Below, piece by piece: positions 41,776 to 50,499 of a stretch of 52,180 nucleotides of DNA. A model generated the notes under the pieces. That model made no database searches. It was not told the DNA's origin and saw nothing but the letters and a program-made list of their open reading frames with translations. The DNA comes from CAYQVO01 sp964421085 (lineage in GTDB: Bacteria > Bdellovibrionota_C > UBA2361 > CAYQVO01), in NCBI GenBank assembly GCA_964421085.1, contig CAYQVO010000024.1:1-52180 (forward strand), given 5' to 3'. Within the stretch, counting starts at the first letter, position 1, and each line of letters opens with the position of its first letter. A program made the translations under genes and the position numbers.

Positions 41776-42561
41776 TCACTTCTCTCCGACCACATACGCA
41801 ATCCAGCAGTCACATTCCTCGCCGTGTTCCTTTTTTTCATAAAAGCCGTTTCCTGTACCGTCTCTTCCGGTCCCCTCCCAGTACACGTGCGTTTTTCTGT
41901 ATCCGCTTTCATGCATTACTTCACGGATCTCAGGGATGCTCCACATTCGCCAGTCGTATGAAAATACATTCCGCTTCATCGGACCGTTCTTCGGCTTGAA
42001 GTGAATTTCGAAACGCGCCCGGTTGGTCACGGGATCCATGCTTTTCTGATCCCAGTAATAGGTGAAACTCGGCAGTTTTTTCCTCTCCCGGTGCGTTGCC
42101 TGGTAACGTCCGCCGCCGAAACAGTCGGTTATGAGAATGCCTCCCTTCAAAAGCGCGCGTCTGCACCGGGCGAAATAGGCGCCCATATCGGAGCTTGTCA
42201 TGTGATGAAAATGCGAAAAATTAAGAGCGCAGATTATATCGGCAGCCGGCAAGTTCGGACTGAGGACGTTGTTTTTTATCGGCGAGACCCGTCTTTTCTG
42301 ATGTGGAGCGAGTTTTGAAAGATGTCTTTGAATCCCGTACGAGAGCGGCTCAGGATCAATATCAATTCCAAGAGCTTCGAAGTCTCGGCCGAGTTTAACC
42401 CATTCGCAGCAAAGCGAAAACGTTCCGCAGTAGTCCTCTCTCAAGATCGCCGGGTTCTCGCCGCGCAGTTCAGTGTAGATATCGCGGAGAAAACAGGCTT
42501 CTTCGTGCGGCGACTGAACAGATTTAACATAGGCAGCGTACTTGTCGAACGGCGCAGGCAT
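41776..42561 (-). CDS. class I SAM-dependent methyltransferase
   Basis: 261 aa. Starts MPAPFDKYAAYVKSVQSPHEEACFL; motif I is LREDYCGTFSLCCEWVKLG (less glycine-rich than usual), the acidic end of strand 2 is ALGIDIDPEPL, and ICALNFSHFHH and LKGGILITDCFGG follow. Substrate unknown; the latter half has WxE and aromatic-rich strands as in small-molecule or lipid methyltransferases. Monocistronic as far as can be seen. Confidence 0.78.
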   Translation of the reverse strand: MPAPFDKYAAYVKSVQSPHEEACFLRDIYTELRGENPAILREDYCGTFSLCCEWVKLGRDFEALGIDIDPEPLSYGIQRHLSKLAPHQKRRVSPIKNNVLSPNLPAADIICALNFSHFHHMTSSDMGAYFARCRRALLKGGILITDCFGGGRYQATHRERKKLPSFTYYWDQKSMDPVTNRARFEIHFKPKNGPMKRNVFSYDWRMWSIPEIREVMHESGYRKTHVYWEGTGRDGTGNGFYEKKEHGEECDCWIAYVVGEK

Positions 42562-42623
42562 GTGCTGGATGCTAAAGCCGAGGCGTTCATGAAATGAATG
42601 ATGAGCATCAACTTCGCCCCGCC

Positions 42624-43679
42624 TCAGCCTTCCTGACGCATGCTCTTCTTTTCGGCATTCTTCCGGCGATCAAGACCAAGTCCCCAGATCGTGTTGCTGA
42701 CTGTCCAGCACAGATTTGCGATTCCAATCGGAAGAAGGCTCGGGGCGCCGGTCATAAGGCAGCCGATGCCCATGAAAAGACTCCCCGGCGCGTTCAAATA
42801 CTGCGCAGAACCTGAAGGATTCGATCCGGCACGTCTGCTCAATAGAGCGCTCAATCCCGTGATAAGGCTGCCGGCTGCGAGCGCAACTCCGGCCGCTGAG
42901 AAATGCCAGGGTGACAAGGTGAACAGCTTTGCGGGGACTGTTTCAATCGCATTCGGAAGCACCAGCATGATATTGCCGATGGAAAACCAGGGTNNNNNNN
43001 NNNGATTCTTTAAGACATTCTGAATACGCGCAGGCACACCCTTCTCGAGAATTCTCCAGACCTTTTCCAGCACGGTCTGATTGGTCCTTGTGCCGGCAAA
43101 GAGCTGGTTTGCGACTGCAGTGGTTGCGGCATGCGCTATCACAAATGAAACGAATGCGGGATAGAGCGGATCCCCGGTTGAATATTTCTGCACGGCCGTG
43201 ACAGCATAGGCGAGCGCTCCAACGGCCATATTGAATCCCGGGCTCCGCACAAGATCGCGTATGAGTCCGGGATAACCGCGGCCGATCCATGAGGGCCCGT
43301 CTGCATCGGTAAGACTCTCCGGTTCCTTTGTCCTGAGTTCGTTTCTGAGTGAAAGCAGAGTTGCGGCGGCGTGCAGGAGAACGCCCGGCAGTGAGCCGGC
43401 GCATGCCACTGCAGCGCCTGTTCCAGCCCAGAAAGGGCCGCATTTCAGTGCGGTGAGAACAGAGGAGGTTTTCTTCCCTGAATCAGGAGGAATGTTTTTT
43501 CCGGAAGTTTCCGCGGCGGCGGACGAGTTGCCGGACTTATCAGATTGGGGCGCCTGCATCGAAGTATCAAGGACACTGGGGGTGTGCGGGGGGATAAGGT
43601 CCTGCACTTCCTCCCCGGGATCCCGGGGTGGTTTCAGGGAATCAATGCCGGGCGGGGATTCCGGGAATCGAAGTTTCAT
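42624..43679 (-). CDS. hypothetical membrane protein (interrupted by an assembly gap)
   Basis: About 351 codons including four unknown residues at the ten-N gap. A disordered Pro/Ser N-terminus (to about 75) precedes five to seven hydrophobic segments (around 80-110, 150-165, 178-195, then 230-340). I do not recognise it. The frame is kept across the Ns, but gap length is unknown, so the join is not proven. No obvious operon partner. Confidence 0.55.
   Translation of the reverse strand: MKLRFPESPPGIDSLKPPRDPGEEVQDLIPPHTPSVLDTSMQAPQSDKSGNSSAAAETSGKNIPPDSGKKTSSVLTALKCGPFWAGTGAAVACAGSLPGVLLHAAATLLSLRNELRTKEPESLTDADGPSWIGRGYPGLIRDLVRSPGFNMAVGALAYAVTAVQKYSTGDPLYPAFVSFVIAHAATTAVANQLFAGTRTNQTVLEKVWRILEKGVPARIQNVLKNXXXXPWFSIGNIMLVLPNAIETVPAKLFTLSPWHFSAAGVALAAGSLITGLSALLSRRAGSNPSGSAQYLNAPGSLFMGIGCLMTGAPSLLPIGIANLCWTVSNTIWGLGLDRRKNAEKKSMRQEG
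42994..43003. other. assembly gap (10 Ns)
   Basis: Ten consecutive Ns inside the hypothetical membrane protein gene; a scaffold join of arbitrary length. Confidence 0.99.
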
Positions 43680-43781
43680 GGGAGTATTGTCGGCATGAAA
43701 TACCCCTTAAGGCAGCCTTTTTCATACAAATTTTTCCACTTTCTCAAAGAGATAATGCGTGAAAACATTTATGCCGATCCT

Positions 43782-43810
43782 TTGAGTAGGAGATAATCCG
43801 GTGGTAAAAT
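43782..43810 (+). promoter_or_regulatory. sigma70-type promoter
   Basis: TTGAGT, 17 bp, TAAAAT, about 36 bases before the ATG at 43846, which has its own GGAGG at 43831. Confidence 0.65.
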
Positions 43811-43845
43811 CGACTTAGAGCTGTTTTTATGGAGGTTGTTGGCGC

Positions 43846-44211
43846 ATGCTTTCTCTGGCTTTCAAATTCCTTGTGTCGATGCTGATTTTCAACTGGATCT
43901 GCGCTGAAGTTGACACAGTCGCTCCGGGCGCCATGAACTACATGGGGAAGGTTTCTCAGGTTCTTGCTATTCCGACTCACGATAAATGGGGCGTCGAATT
44001 TTCCGGCTTCGATAACGTGACATCATGGTTTAACAAAGCCGAAGAGAATACGGGCCGCGTGTACAGAAGACATATGTCGTCACTGCCGTCGATGAGCCGG
44101 AGTCAGTCTGCTTCTGTCTCGGATTCCATCACTTCCATCAAGCGTTTCCTGTCGAACGGAAGCAGAATGAAAATGCCCCGTTCAACTTCGCAGCTGATAG
44201 AGCGGTTTTAA
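43846..44211 (+). CDS. hypothetical small protein with N-terminal membrane segment
   Basis: 121 aa. A hydrophobic N-terminus (LAFKFLVSMLIFNWICAEV) that could be a signal or anchor is followed by a polar Ser/Arg-rich tail with no motif I recognise. A good promoter and a GGAGG site support that it is expressed. Basic C-terminus. Function unknown. Confidence 0.65.
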   Translation: MLSLAFKFLVSMLIFNWICAEVDTVAPGAMNYMGKVSQVLAIPTHDKWGVEFSGFDNVTSWFNKAEENTGRVYRRHMSSLPSMSRSQSASVSDSITSIKRFLSNGSRMKMPRSTSQLIERF

Positions 44212-44294
44212 GCCGTCCTCATCAACAACCGCTGTTTCAGCGCGCAAAAACGCGGGCAGTTTTCCACTTTCGCGTCTTCTGATACTTTTTTCTC

Positions 44295-44876
44295 ATGATT
44301 GTGAAATGTCCATGCATCCCGGCAGTTCTGTTCATTGCGGCCCTTGCAGCGCTTTCGTTCAACACATCGAGCGCAGAGACGGCGCGGACAATTTATGACT
44401 TTTCAGTCATTACGCTCGAAGGGGAGCAGATAGACCTTTCGAAATTCCGGGGGCAGGTGATGCTGATTGTGAACACGGCGTCACGTTGCGGCTTCACCCC
44501 CCAGTACAGGGAGCTCGAGGAGCTTTACGAGGAGTACAAGGACAGGGGATTCGTGGTGCTCGGTTTTCCCAGCAACGACTTTTCGAATCAGGAACCGGGC
44601 ACAAACGAGGAGATCAGAAGTTTCTGCACGCAGAAATTCGGCGTCACTTTCCCATTGATGTGCAAGGAGTCCGTGATCGGCGAGCATAAGCAGGCGGTCT
44701 TTGAGTTTCTCACGGATCAGAGCCCGGAAGAGTTCCGGGGTGAGGTGGGATGGAATTTCGAGAAGTTTTTGATCGACCGGAAAGGAAATGTGAGGGCAAG
44801 GCACAGTTCGTTCACAAATCCTTTGAGTTCACATCTTAAGGACGAACTGAATGAACTGCTGAAGGAATCTCCATAG
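44295..44876 (+). CDS. glutathione peroxidase family thiol peroxidase, exported
   Basis: 193 aa with an N-terminal signal (to about residue 27). Peroxidatic Cys65 in NTASRCGFTPQY, the catalytic Gln in SNQEPG, and the Trp-Asn pair in GWNFEKFLID complete the GPx tetrad. The resolving Cys of thioredoxin-dependent members is present (RSFCTQKFG). Cys replaces selenocysteine. It should reduce peroxides in the periplasm. A GATACT lies about nine bases before the ATG, which has no Shine-Dalgarno. Ten bases upstream of the lipoprotein gene. Confidence 0.9.
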   Translation: MIVKCPCIPAVLFIAALAALSFNTSSAETARTIYDFSVITLEGEQIDLSKFRGQVMLIVNTASRCGFTPQYRELEELYEEYKDRGFVVLGFPSNDFSNQEPGTNEEIRSFCTQKFGVTFPLMCKESVIGEHKQAVFEFLTDQSPEEFRGEVGWNFEKFLIDRKGNVRARHSSFTNPLSSHLKDELNELLKESP

Positions 44877-44886
44877 AAAGGAAAAA

Positions 44887-45627
44887 ATGCCCTCGCATTC
44901 GCATAGATTTTCTTTTTTTCCCGCGCTTCTGCTGATAATTGCCGGGTGCACAATCGCTGCGGAGAGCACTTCATTTCTGACACATGGAAGCGAACTGAAA
45001 AAGGACGGTAAGCTCCCCTTCAATGGAACCTGGATTGGCGACGAGCAGCGGCTTATTGAAACCTCGAAGAGGACCGGGAAGGTATTCGTCGCCGATGTGG
45101 ATATCGAAAATGCGCTGAAGAAGGTGGACCAGAGTCAGGGCTTCGAGAGGTTCAAGAGGTACCGCAGGGAGGAGCTTGCGGAAATGGCGCGTTATATGAA
45201 AGTCCGGTTCAAGGCGGGTATCGCCGGGAAGGCGGTACGCCCCGTTGAACTGGTCGAAGAGCCCGGGCCCGGCACACTCATTCTCAAGCTTGCAATTATC
45301 GAAGTAATCCCCACAAATGCAGTCATTGGAGTGCTGGGGACGGTTGGAGGTGTTTTCCTTCCCGGCGCGGGCGCAGCTTCTTTTCTTTCGAAAGGATCCA
45401 TCGCGATGGAGGGAAAGGTCGTCGACGGAGCCACGGACGAGGTCCTGTTCGAATTCAAAGATCGCGCAAGCGATAAAACTGCCCTTTTCTCGATAAAAGA
45501 TTATCAGCAGTATGCTCATATACGATCCGTCATAGATACCTGGGCGGACGAGTACGGGCAGCTCCAGGCGCAGGATTTCGAAGGAAAGGTCGAAGCCGCA
45601 CTTCCGTTTTCCCTGAATCCTTTCTGA
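44887..45627 (+). CDS. DUF3313 lipoprotein
   Basis: 246 aa. Signal with lipobox LLLIIAGCT. The mature part starts FLTHGSELKKDGKLPFNGTWI and has the DUF3313 pattern with a Gly/Ala-rich central segment (VIGVLGTVGGVFLPGAGAASF) and FEFKDRASDKTALF followed by a C-terminal region. Family function unknown; members are outer-membrane or periplasmic lipoproteins. Between the peroxidase and the RibD-C gene, both about 10 bases away, so probably one transcript. Confidence 0.75.
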   Translation: MPSHSHRFSFFPALLLIIAGCTIAAESTSFLTHGSELKKDGKLPFNGTWIGDEQRLIETSKRTGKVFVADVDIENALKKVDQSQGFERFKRYRREELAEMARYMKVRFKAGIAGKAVRPVELVEEPGPGTLILKLAIIEVIPTNAVIGVLGTVGGVFLPGAGAASFLSKGSIAMEGKVVDGATDEVLFEFKDRASDKTALFSIKDYQQYAHIRSVIDTWADEYGQLQAQDFEGKVEAALPFSLNPF

Positions 45628-45636
45628 AGGGGTCTG

Positions 45637-46293
45637 ATGAACGCTGTGGAAAGACCGTATGTTACATGCAGTATCGCCGCGTCTCTTGACGGGTGCATTG
45701 ACGACATGTCCGGAGAACGGCTGCTGATTTCAAGCGGGGAACATTTCCAATATGTGGATCAGCTTCGGGCGGTCAATGACGCAATTCTCGTGGGCGCTGA
45801 AACAGTGAGGCGCGACAACCCTTCTCTTACCGTCAAGGGAACCACGGCCGGGCCGAGCAAGGTGACAGTTGTCTCCAGCGGAGACCTGGACGCGACCGCC
45901 CGGTTTTTCACGACCGGTGAAGCGCAGAAGATCGTGTACTGCCCTGCTGAGAGACTTGCTTACTTTGAGCGGAAGCTTTCAGCCATCGCGACGATTGTTT
46001 CTTATGAATCCGCGCGGATCGAGCCGCTTTTTCTGCTCGGCGATCTGTTGAAAAGAGGGGTAAGGAACCTTCTTGTCGAAGGAGGGGAGAAGATAAACAC
46101 AATGTTCATTCAGGCGGGCCTTGTCGATGAACTGCTTTTTGCAGTGGGCCCTTTCTTCGTGGGGGACGCCGGCGCTCCGCGTTTTGTCACAGCCGGTTCC
46201 TATCCATTCAATAAACAAAACCGGCTTCATCTTGACTGCGTGGAGAAGAAAGGCGGGACCGCGGTTATGAGATATCTGGTGAAGAAACGGTGA
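45637..46293 (+). CDS. RibD C-terminal domain reductase
   Basis: 218 aa, a stand-alone reductase domain of the DHFR-like fold: CSIAASLDGCIDD, AILVGAETVRRDNPSLTVK, LLVEGGEKINTMFIQAGLVDELLFAVGPFFVG. In riboflavin synthesis this domain reduces the ribosylamino-pyrimidine, but stand-alone copies act on various substrates. No rib genes or deaminase domain are adjacent, so the role is open. Confidence 0.85.
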   Translation: MNAVERPYVTCSIAASLDGCIDDMSGERLLISSGEHFQYVDQLRAVNDAILVGAETVRRDNPSLTVKGTTAGPSKVTVVSSGDLDATARFFTTGEAQKIVYCPAERLAYFERKLSAIATIVSYESARIEPLFLLGDLLKRGVRNLLVEGGEKINTMFIQAGLVDELLFAVGPFFVGDAGAPRFVTAGSYPFNKQNRLHLDCVEKKGGTAVMRYLVKKR

Positions 46294-46431
46294 AAATGCG
46301 CGTCGTTGCAGCGAGCCTGTATAAGGATTGCGAATGCCGCAAAGATCCTTGAGGTTTCTGCCGGACGCATCTCAGCGCACTTGAAAGGTTTTCTGAAAAT
46401 ACCGCTTCCCCCCTTGTCTTCCGCAGGCCTT

Positions 46432-46460
46432 TTGACGCGCCGGTGAAATGGTGATAAACA
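46432..46460 (+). promoter_or_regulatory. possible promoter of the nikR operon
   Basis: TTGACG, 17 bp, TAAACA (or the overlapping GATAAA at shorter spacing). Transcription would start just upstream of the operator at 46473-46499. Confidence 0.45.
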
Positions 46461-46472
46461 CTGAGGCACGCA

Positions 46473-46499
46473 GTAATACGAAAATTAAAAACGTAACAC
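46473..46499 (+). promoter_or_regulatory. NikR operator
   Basis: GTAATAC-N13-GTAACAC, ending three bases before the nikR ATG. The consensus described for NikR in Desulfovibrio and relatives is GTGTTAC-N13/14-GTAACAC; the right half matches fully, the left half five of seven, and the spacing fits. The position downstream of the predicted start site implies repression by blocking RNA polymerase. Confidence 0.72.
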
Positions 46500-46502
46500 C
46501 CA

Positions 46503-46910
46503 ATGCTTGAACGATTCTCCATAGCGATTGAAAAACAACTCCTTCGGAAGTTTGATGCGTTTGTAACGAAACGGAAATACAAGACCCGGTCCGAGGCGGT
46601 AAGAGATCTGATCAGAGCTTCTTTCGTGCAGGAAGAATGGTCAGGTACTGAAGACGTGGTGGGCATTATTACCCTCACATACGATCATCACAGCAGCAGA
46701 CTGCTCGAGAACATAATGGAAGTGCAGCACGGCTATTACCAAAATATCGTATCCACGACACACATTCACCTGGATCATCACAACTGCCTTGAAAGCATCA
46801 TCACTAAAGGACGCTCCATGGACATAAAAAATCTTGCGGACAAATTGACTGCTCTCAAGGGAGTTAAAACGGGAAATCTTTCAATGACCAGCACGGGAGT
46901 TAAGCTTTAG
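46503..46910 (+). CDS. nikR: nickel-responsive transcriptional regulator NikR
   Basis: 135 aa. Ribbon-helix-helix N-terminus (ERFSIAIEKQLLRKFDAFV ... RSEAVRDLIR) and ACT-like C-terminal domain. The nickel ligands fall at the same numbers as in E. coli NikR: His76 (QHG), His87 and His89 (TTHIHL), Cys95 (HHNC). It represses nickel uptake when Ni(II) is bound. It precedes the ECF-type transporter genes by 21 bases, with its own operator upstream, so the whole operon is likely autoregulated. Confidence 0.96.
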   Translation: MLERFSIAIEKQLLRKFDAFVTKRKYKTRSEAVRDLIRASFVQEEWSGTEDVVGIITLTYDHHSSRLLENIMEVQHGYYQNIVSTTHIHLDHHNCLESIITKGRSMDIKNLADKLTALKGVKTGNLSMTSTGVKL

Positions 46911-46931
46911 TTTCTCGAGGAGAATTCGAAT

Positions 46932-47972
46932 ATGCACATGGGTGATGCGCTGATCTCGCCTGAAGTCGCGGGCGCCATGTATGCCGCAACGGGAGGTCTT
47001 ATCGCCTGTTCATCGAAAAAGATCTCAGAAGACCCCGACTTTGCCCGACGGCTTCCGTTCGCCGGAATTATGGGAGCCTTCGTTTTCACCTCTCAGATGA
47101 TTAATTTCGCGGTTCCGGGCACAGGATCCAGCGGTCACATCGGGGGCGGGCTGCTTCTTGCGGCTCTTCTCGGGCCGTATGCTGCTGTCCTTGTCATGTC
47201 ATCCATTCTTCTTATTCAGTGTCTCCTCTTTGCGGATGGCGGACTGCTTGCTCTGGGGTGCAATATCTTCAACCTGGGCTTCTAGCCGGCGTTTGTGGGT
47301 CTTCCCGTCTTTCTTGGTATCCGGAAGCTCGGAAGCTCGAAATTCATTCGCCTGCTCGCGGCAGTCTCTGCGGTCGCAGTTTCTCTTGAAGCTGGGGCCT
47401 TCAGTGTCGTTCTGGAGACTGTGCTTTCAGGACGATCAGAGCTTCCGTTTTCCTCTTTCTCCGTTTTCATGCTGGGGATTCATCTTCCAATTGCCGTCAT
47501 CGAAGGCTTTCTTACATATGCGGTAATCACGATTCTTGAGCAGGCGAATGAATACTGGATCCCGGTGATAAGCGTGCCGCAGGCTGCCTCGAAAAAAGTC
47601 TATGTCCTTTTCAGCATAATTGCTGTTTTCATCGGCGGTGTCGGCGCGTGGTTTGCCTCATCAAAGCCTGATGGTCTCGAGTGGGCTGTCTTTAAGGTCA
47701 CGCAGGCAGAAGAGCTTAAAGAATCTGAAGAGCCCGTTCAGAAGTTTTTCAACAGTGTTCAGGATATGACCGCGATGTTTCCGGATTACAGCCTGCCCGA
47801 AGGATCCGGGAGTGAGGCCCGGGAAGAGAAAGCTTCCGCCGATGAGCCTGCCTGGCCTTCGCCGGACGCGGGGACCTCACTTTCCGGAGTCATTGGAGGG
47901 GCGGTCACAGCTCTCCTTGTGCTTCTTCTCGGTGCAGCAATAAGAAAGAGCAAAAGTGAGGCCCATTCATGA
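46932..47972 (+). pseudogene. cbiM: nickel/cobalt ECF transporter substrate-binding membrane protein CbiM with CbiN-like PDGLE domain; in-frame TAG
   Basis: MHMGDALISPEVAGAMYAATGG is the CbiM/NikM N-terminus whose first residues coordinate the metal; AGGAG lies eight bases before the ATG. The frame reads to LGCNIFNLGF, meets TAG at 47283-47285 and continues in the same frame PAFVGLPVFLGIRKLG through more membrane helices to a PDGLE (CbiN-like) segment and a final helix, total 346 codons. All else looks intact. TAG ends many genes here (rplT, nikR, the GPx gene), so general recoding is unlikely; mutation, sequencing error, read-through or restart at GTG 47295 are the choices. The stop overlaps cbiQ by four bases. 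Confidence 0.88.
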
Positions 47973-48769
47973 GCTGCAGCGCGGTAAAAAGGCTGGATCT
48001 TCTTGGATACGGCGACACCTGGATTCACCGAAGAGACAGCCGCGCCAAGCTTATTGCGGCTTTGGTATTTCTTGTCTGCGTTGCGTCCTTCCCGAAATAC
48101 GACGTAAGCGCTCTTATTCCGTTTTTTGCGCTCCTTGTGGTATGGGGAACCCTCGGGGAGGTTCCCCATAAACTCGTCTTCAAAATAATGGTCGTTATTG
48201 CGCCTTGCGCCGTCCTGCTGGGAGCTTTTAATCCTTTTCTCGACAGACAGCCGGCGATGATGATAGGAAGCGTTCCGGTAAGCGGGGGCGTGCTTTCTTT
48301 CTTCTCGATTCTTCTCCGCTTTGTTCTTTCCGCCGGAATGGCGCTTCTGCTCGTTGGAACAACAAGCATGCCGCGGATATTCAACGCTCTTGTGCTTCTA
48401 AGAGTGCCGCGAACCTTGGTACTGCACCTCGATTTTCTTTACCGCTATCTCTTTGCGCTCATCGATGAGGGCGCGGACCTGAATAACGCGCGGAACTTGA
48501 GAGACCCGGCACATGCACTTCCCTCCGTATCGACGGCTTCAAAGCTTCTTTCCGTTCTCCTGTTCCGGAGCATGGAGCGCGCGAGAAGAGTTTTTCTCTC
48601 CATGCAGGCGAGGGGATTCGACGGAGAAGTGCCCACGCTCCATGAAGAGGTGTTTTCAAAGGGAGATTTCGCGTTTCTGGTATTGTCTTCTTCGTTCTGT
48701 CTGGCTGCGAGGATTTTCCCCCTCGCCATGTGGGCAGGCATCGGCGTTCAGGGAGCGCTGGGGATTTGA
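47969..48769 (+). CDS. cbiQ: ECF transporter T component CbiQ
   Basis: 266 aa. Five to six hydrophobic segments and the cytoplasmic coupling-helix motif FRSMERARRVFLSMQARGFDGE, the Arg-containing signature of CbiQ/EcfT that docks onto the ATPase. Couples CbiO hydrolysis to CbiM. Four-base overlaps on both sides. Confidence 0.93.
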   Translation: MSCSAVKRLDLLGYGDTWIHRRDSRAKLIAALVFLVCVASFPKYDVSALIPFFALLVVWGTLGEVPHKLVFKIMVVIAPCAVLLGAFNPFLDRQPAMMIGSVPVSGGVLSFFSILLRFVLSAGMALLLVGTTSMPRIFNALVLLRVPRTLVLHLDFLYRYLFALIDEGADLNNARNLRDPAHALPSVSTASKLLSVLLFRSMERARRVFLSMQARGFDGEVPTLHEEVFSKGDFAFLVLSSSFCLAARIFPLAMWAGIGVQGALGI

Positions 48770-49503
48770 AGGCGATTGAGTTCACAGATTTGTCGTTCAG
48801 CTATGAAGACGGAAACCTGGCGATTGAGAGCTTGACTGCCGGAATCGAGGATGGAGAGTGTGTCGCAGTTGTCGGGGGAAATGGAGCGGGAAAGACCACT
48901 CTTCTGAATATTCTTGCGGGATTTCTTCGCCCGGCTTCGGGAATATTCAAGGTCTACGGCAGGGCGATCAGCCGGCAGGATGATGTCTTCCTGAGAAAGA
49001 ATATCGGCTTTGCTTTTCAAAATCCCGACGATCAGCTCTTTATGCCGACAGTGATCGAGGATATCTGTTTCGGCCCCCTGGTTTCCGGCGAAGACAAAGA
49101 ATCAGTCAGAGAGAAGGCTTCTTCAATACTCGATTCATTCGGAATACGGCATCTCGAGAAGCGTTTTCCCGGGCATCTTTCGGGAGGTGAAAAAAGGCTG
49201 GCAGCTCTTGCCGGAATTCTGATTATGGAGCCGAAAATTATCGCGATGGACGAACCCACCGCGTTTCTCGATCCGTATGCAAGGGGGCACTTTCTCGAAG
49301 TGATTAAGTCCCTGAAACATACGCGAGTGTTCATAAGCCACGACCTGGATGCCGTTCAGATCGCCGCGTCAAGGGCGTTGATGCTCAACAACGGAAAGCT
49401 TTGCGGGCAGGGCGATCCCGCCGCGCTTTTTTCGGACGATGAGCTTATGAAACGGCACAGGCTTAAGTTCGCAGGAAAATACTGGCACAGGAGCTGGACA
49501 TGA
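48766..49503 (+). CDS. cbiO: ECF transporter ATP-binding protein CbiO
   Basis: 245 aa from the TTG at 48766, which overlaps the cbiQ stop (TTGA). Walker A GGNGAGKTT (37-45), Q-loop FAFQNPDDQLF typical of CbiO/EcfA, signature LSGGEKRLAALAGIL, Walker B IIAMDEPTAFLDP. Energises uptake of nickel (by its NikR control) or cobalt. Its stop overlaps the following outer-membrane protein gene by four bases. Confidence 0.94.
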   Translation: MKAIEFTDLSFSYEDGNLAIESLTAGIEDGECVAVVGGNGAGKTTLLNILAGFLRPASGIFKVYGRAISRQDDVFLRKNIGFAFQNPDDQLFMPTVIEDICFGPLVSGEDKESVREKASSILDSFGIRHLEKRFPGHLSGGEKRLAALAGILIMEPKIIAMDEPTAFLDPYARGHFLEVIKSLKHTRVFISHDLDAVQIAASRALMLNNGKLCGQGDPAALFSDDELMKRHRLKFAGKYWHRSWT

Positions 49504-50363
49504 ATAAGAAGAATGTGAAGGCAGGTTTTTTTGCCGTCTTGTTTGCCATGACGGGGCTTTTTTTGCGGCCTTCAGCCGGAACCGCCCAGGAGGAGGCCGG
49601 GGTTGAAACAACGAAACTTGGAACGGAAGATGCATTTACGACTGCTGCCGGAGAGTTCGAGCTTGAAGTTGGATATGGCCGCACGGAAGCTTCGAGATAT
49701 TTCGACCAGAATAATCACTTGAAGAACAGGAAGGTCGCTCTTGATAACGAGGTCGGCGCCAGGCTTACATATGGAATTCTCGACAACCTTGATGTTGCGG
49801 TGTCCTATGGGTGGGCGAGTCTGCTTGATTCAGAAGAAGAAGCGCACGACGGACAAGGAACTGGCGACACCGGGCTCGGAGTCAAGTGGAACTTCTATTC
49901 GTGCGAAGAGAACGGAATCTCTCTTTCGTACTACCCTGCCGTCGTCTTTCCCACGGGCGATTCGGGAACGCCGGAAAGACTGGGTGTGAGTCAGGAATAC
50001 TACAGCGTGGACCAGCTTCTGATTCTCACTTACATAAACGGCGCCTTCACGATGAACGCGGATTCGGGCTATGTGCTTCCGTTCGGGGACAAAAGAGAAG
50101 ATGCTGGAGGTGATTATGTCGGGGACGTTGCGTTTGGTTACCAGCTTAAACCCTGGGTGCAGCCGGAAGTTGAGCTTAATTATGCGCATGGATATGCGCA
50201 CGATCGCACCGACTCCGACACACTGGCGATAACTGCAGGTTTCATTCTGAATCCGATCGAGAACTTCAGGATCGATGCCGGGGCCCGGCAGGTCGTGTAC
50301 GGCAGAAATTCAGACCTGTATACAGTCGTGCTTGTGAATTTCTCGTATACGTTTAAGCTTTGA
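49500..50363 (+). CDS. outer-membrane channel-like protein coupled to the nickel transporter
   Basis: 287 aa. Signal peptide (to about residue 30, GTAQEE), then alternating amphipathic strands with the family start TKLGTEDAFTTAAGEFELEVGYGR and a C-terminal VVLVNFSYTFKL ending in aromatic/hydrophobic residues, as in outer-membrane beta-barrels. It resembles the MetA-pathway/'transporter' family of barrel proteins (PF13557-like). The start lies inside the cbiO stop (ATGA), so it is co-translated with the ABC-type importer; a role in passage of Ni across the outer membrane is inferred from that and not from homology. Confidence 0.8.
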   Translation: MNKKNVKAGFFAVLFAMTGLFLRPSAGTAQEEAGVETTKLGTEDAFTTAAGEFELEVGYGRTEASRYFDQNNHLKNRKVALDNEVGARLTYGILDNLDVAVSYGWASLLDSEEEAHDGQGTGDTGLGVKWNFYSCEENGISLSYYPAVVFPTGDSGTPERLGVSQEYYSVDQLLILTYINGAFTMNADSGYVLPFGDKREDAGGDYVGDVAFGYQLKPWVQPEVELNYAHGYAHDRTDSDTLAITAGFILNPIENFRIDAGARQVVYGRNSDLYTVVLVNFSYTFKL

Positions 50364-50464
50364 AACGCGCCATGACGCGATATGCCCGGTCACAGCGGAG
50401 AGCCAGTCTGAAGATCTGCGCGATTGGTCCCGGCCGTTCCCCCGATAAATCCACCCGCTCCTGC

Positions 50465-50492
50465 TTACAGCGTCAGGAAAGTGTGCTACTTT
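50465..50492 (+). promoter_or_regulatory. possible promoter giving a leaderless symporter mRNA
   Basis: TTACAG, 16 bp, TACTTT. The -10 ends eight bases before the ATG at 50500 and no ribosome-binding site is visible there. Confidence 0.35.
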
Positions 50493-50499
50493 TTTGCGT

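Noticed and set aside
47283..47285. Genome-wide reassignment of TAG to an amino acid
   Set aside because: rplT, nikR, the thiol peroxidase gene, the HExxH gene and the PilB receiver frame all end in TAG at the expected length.
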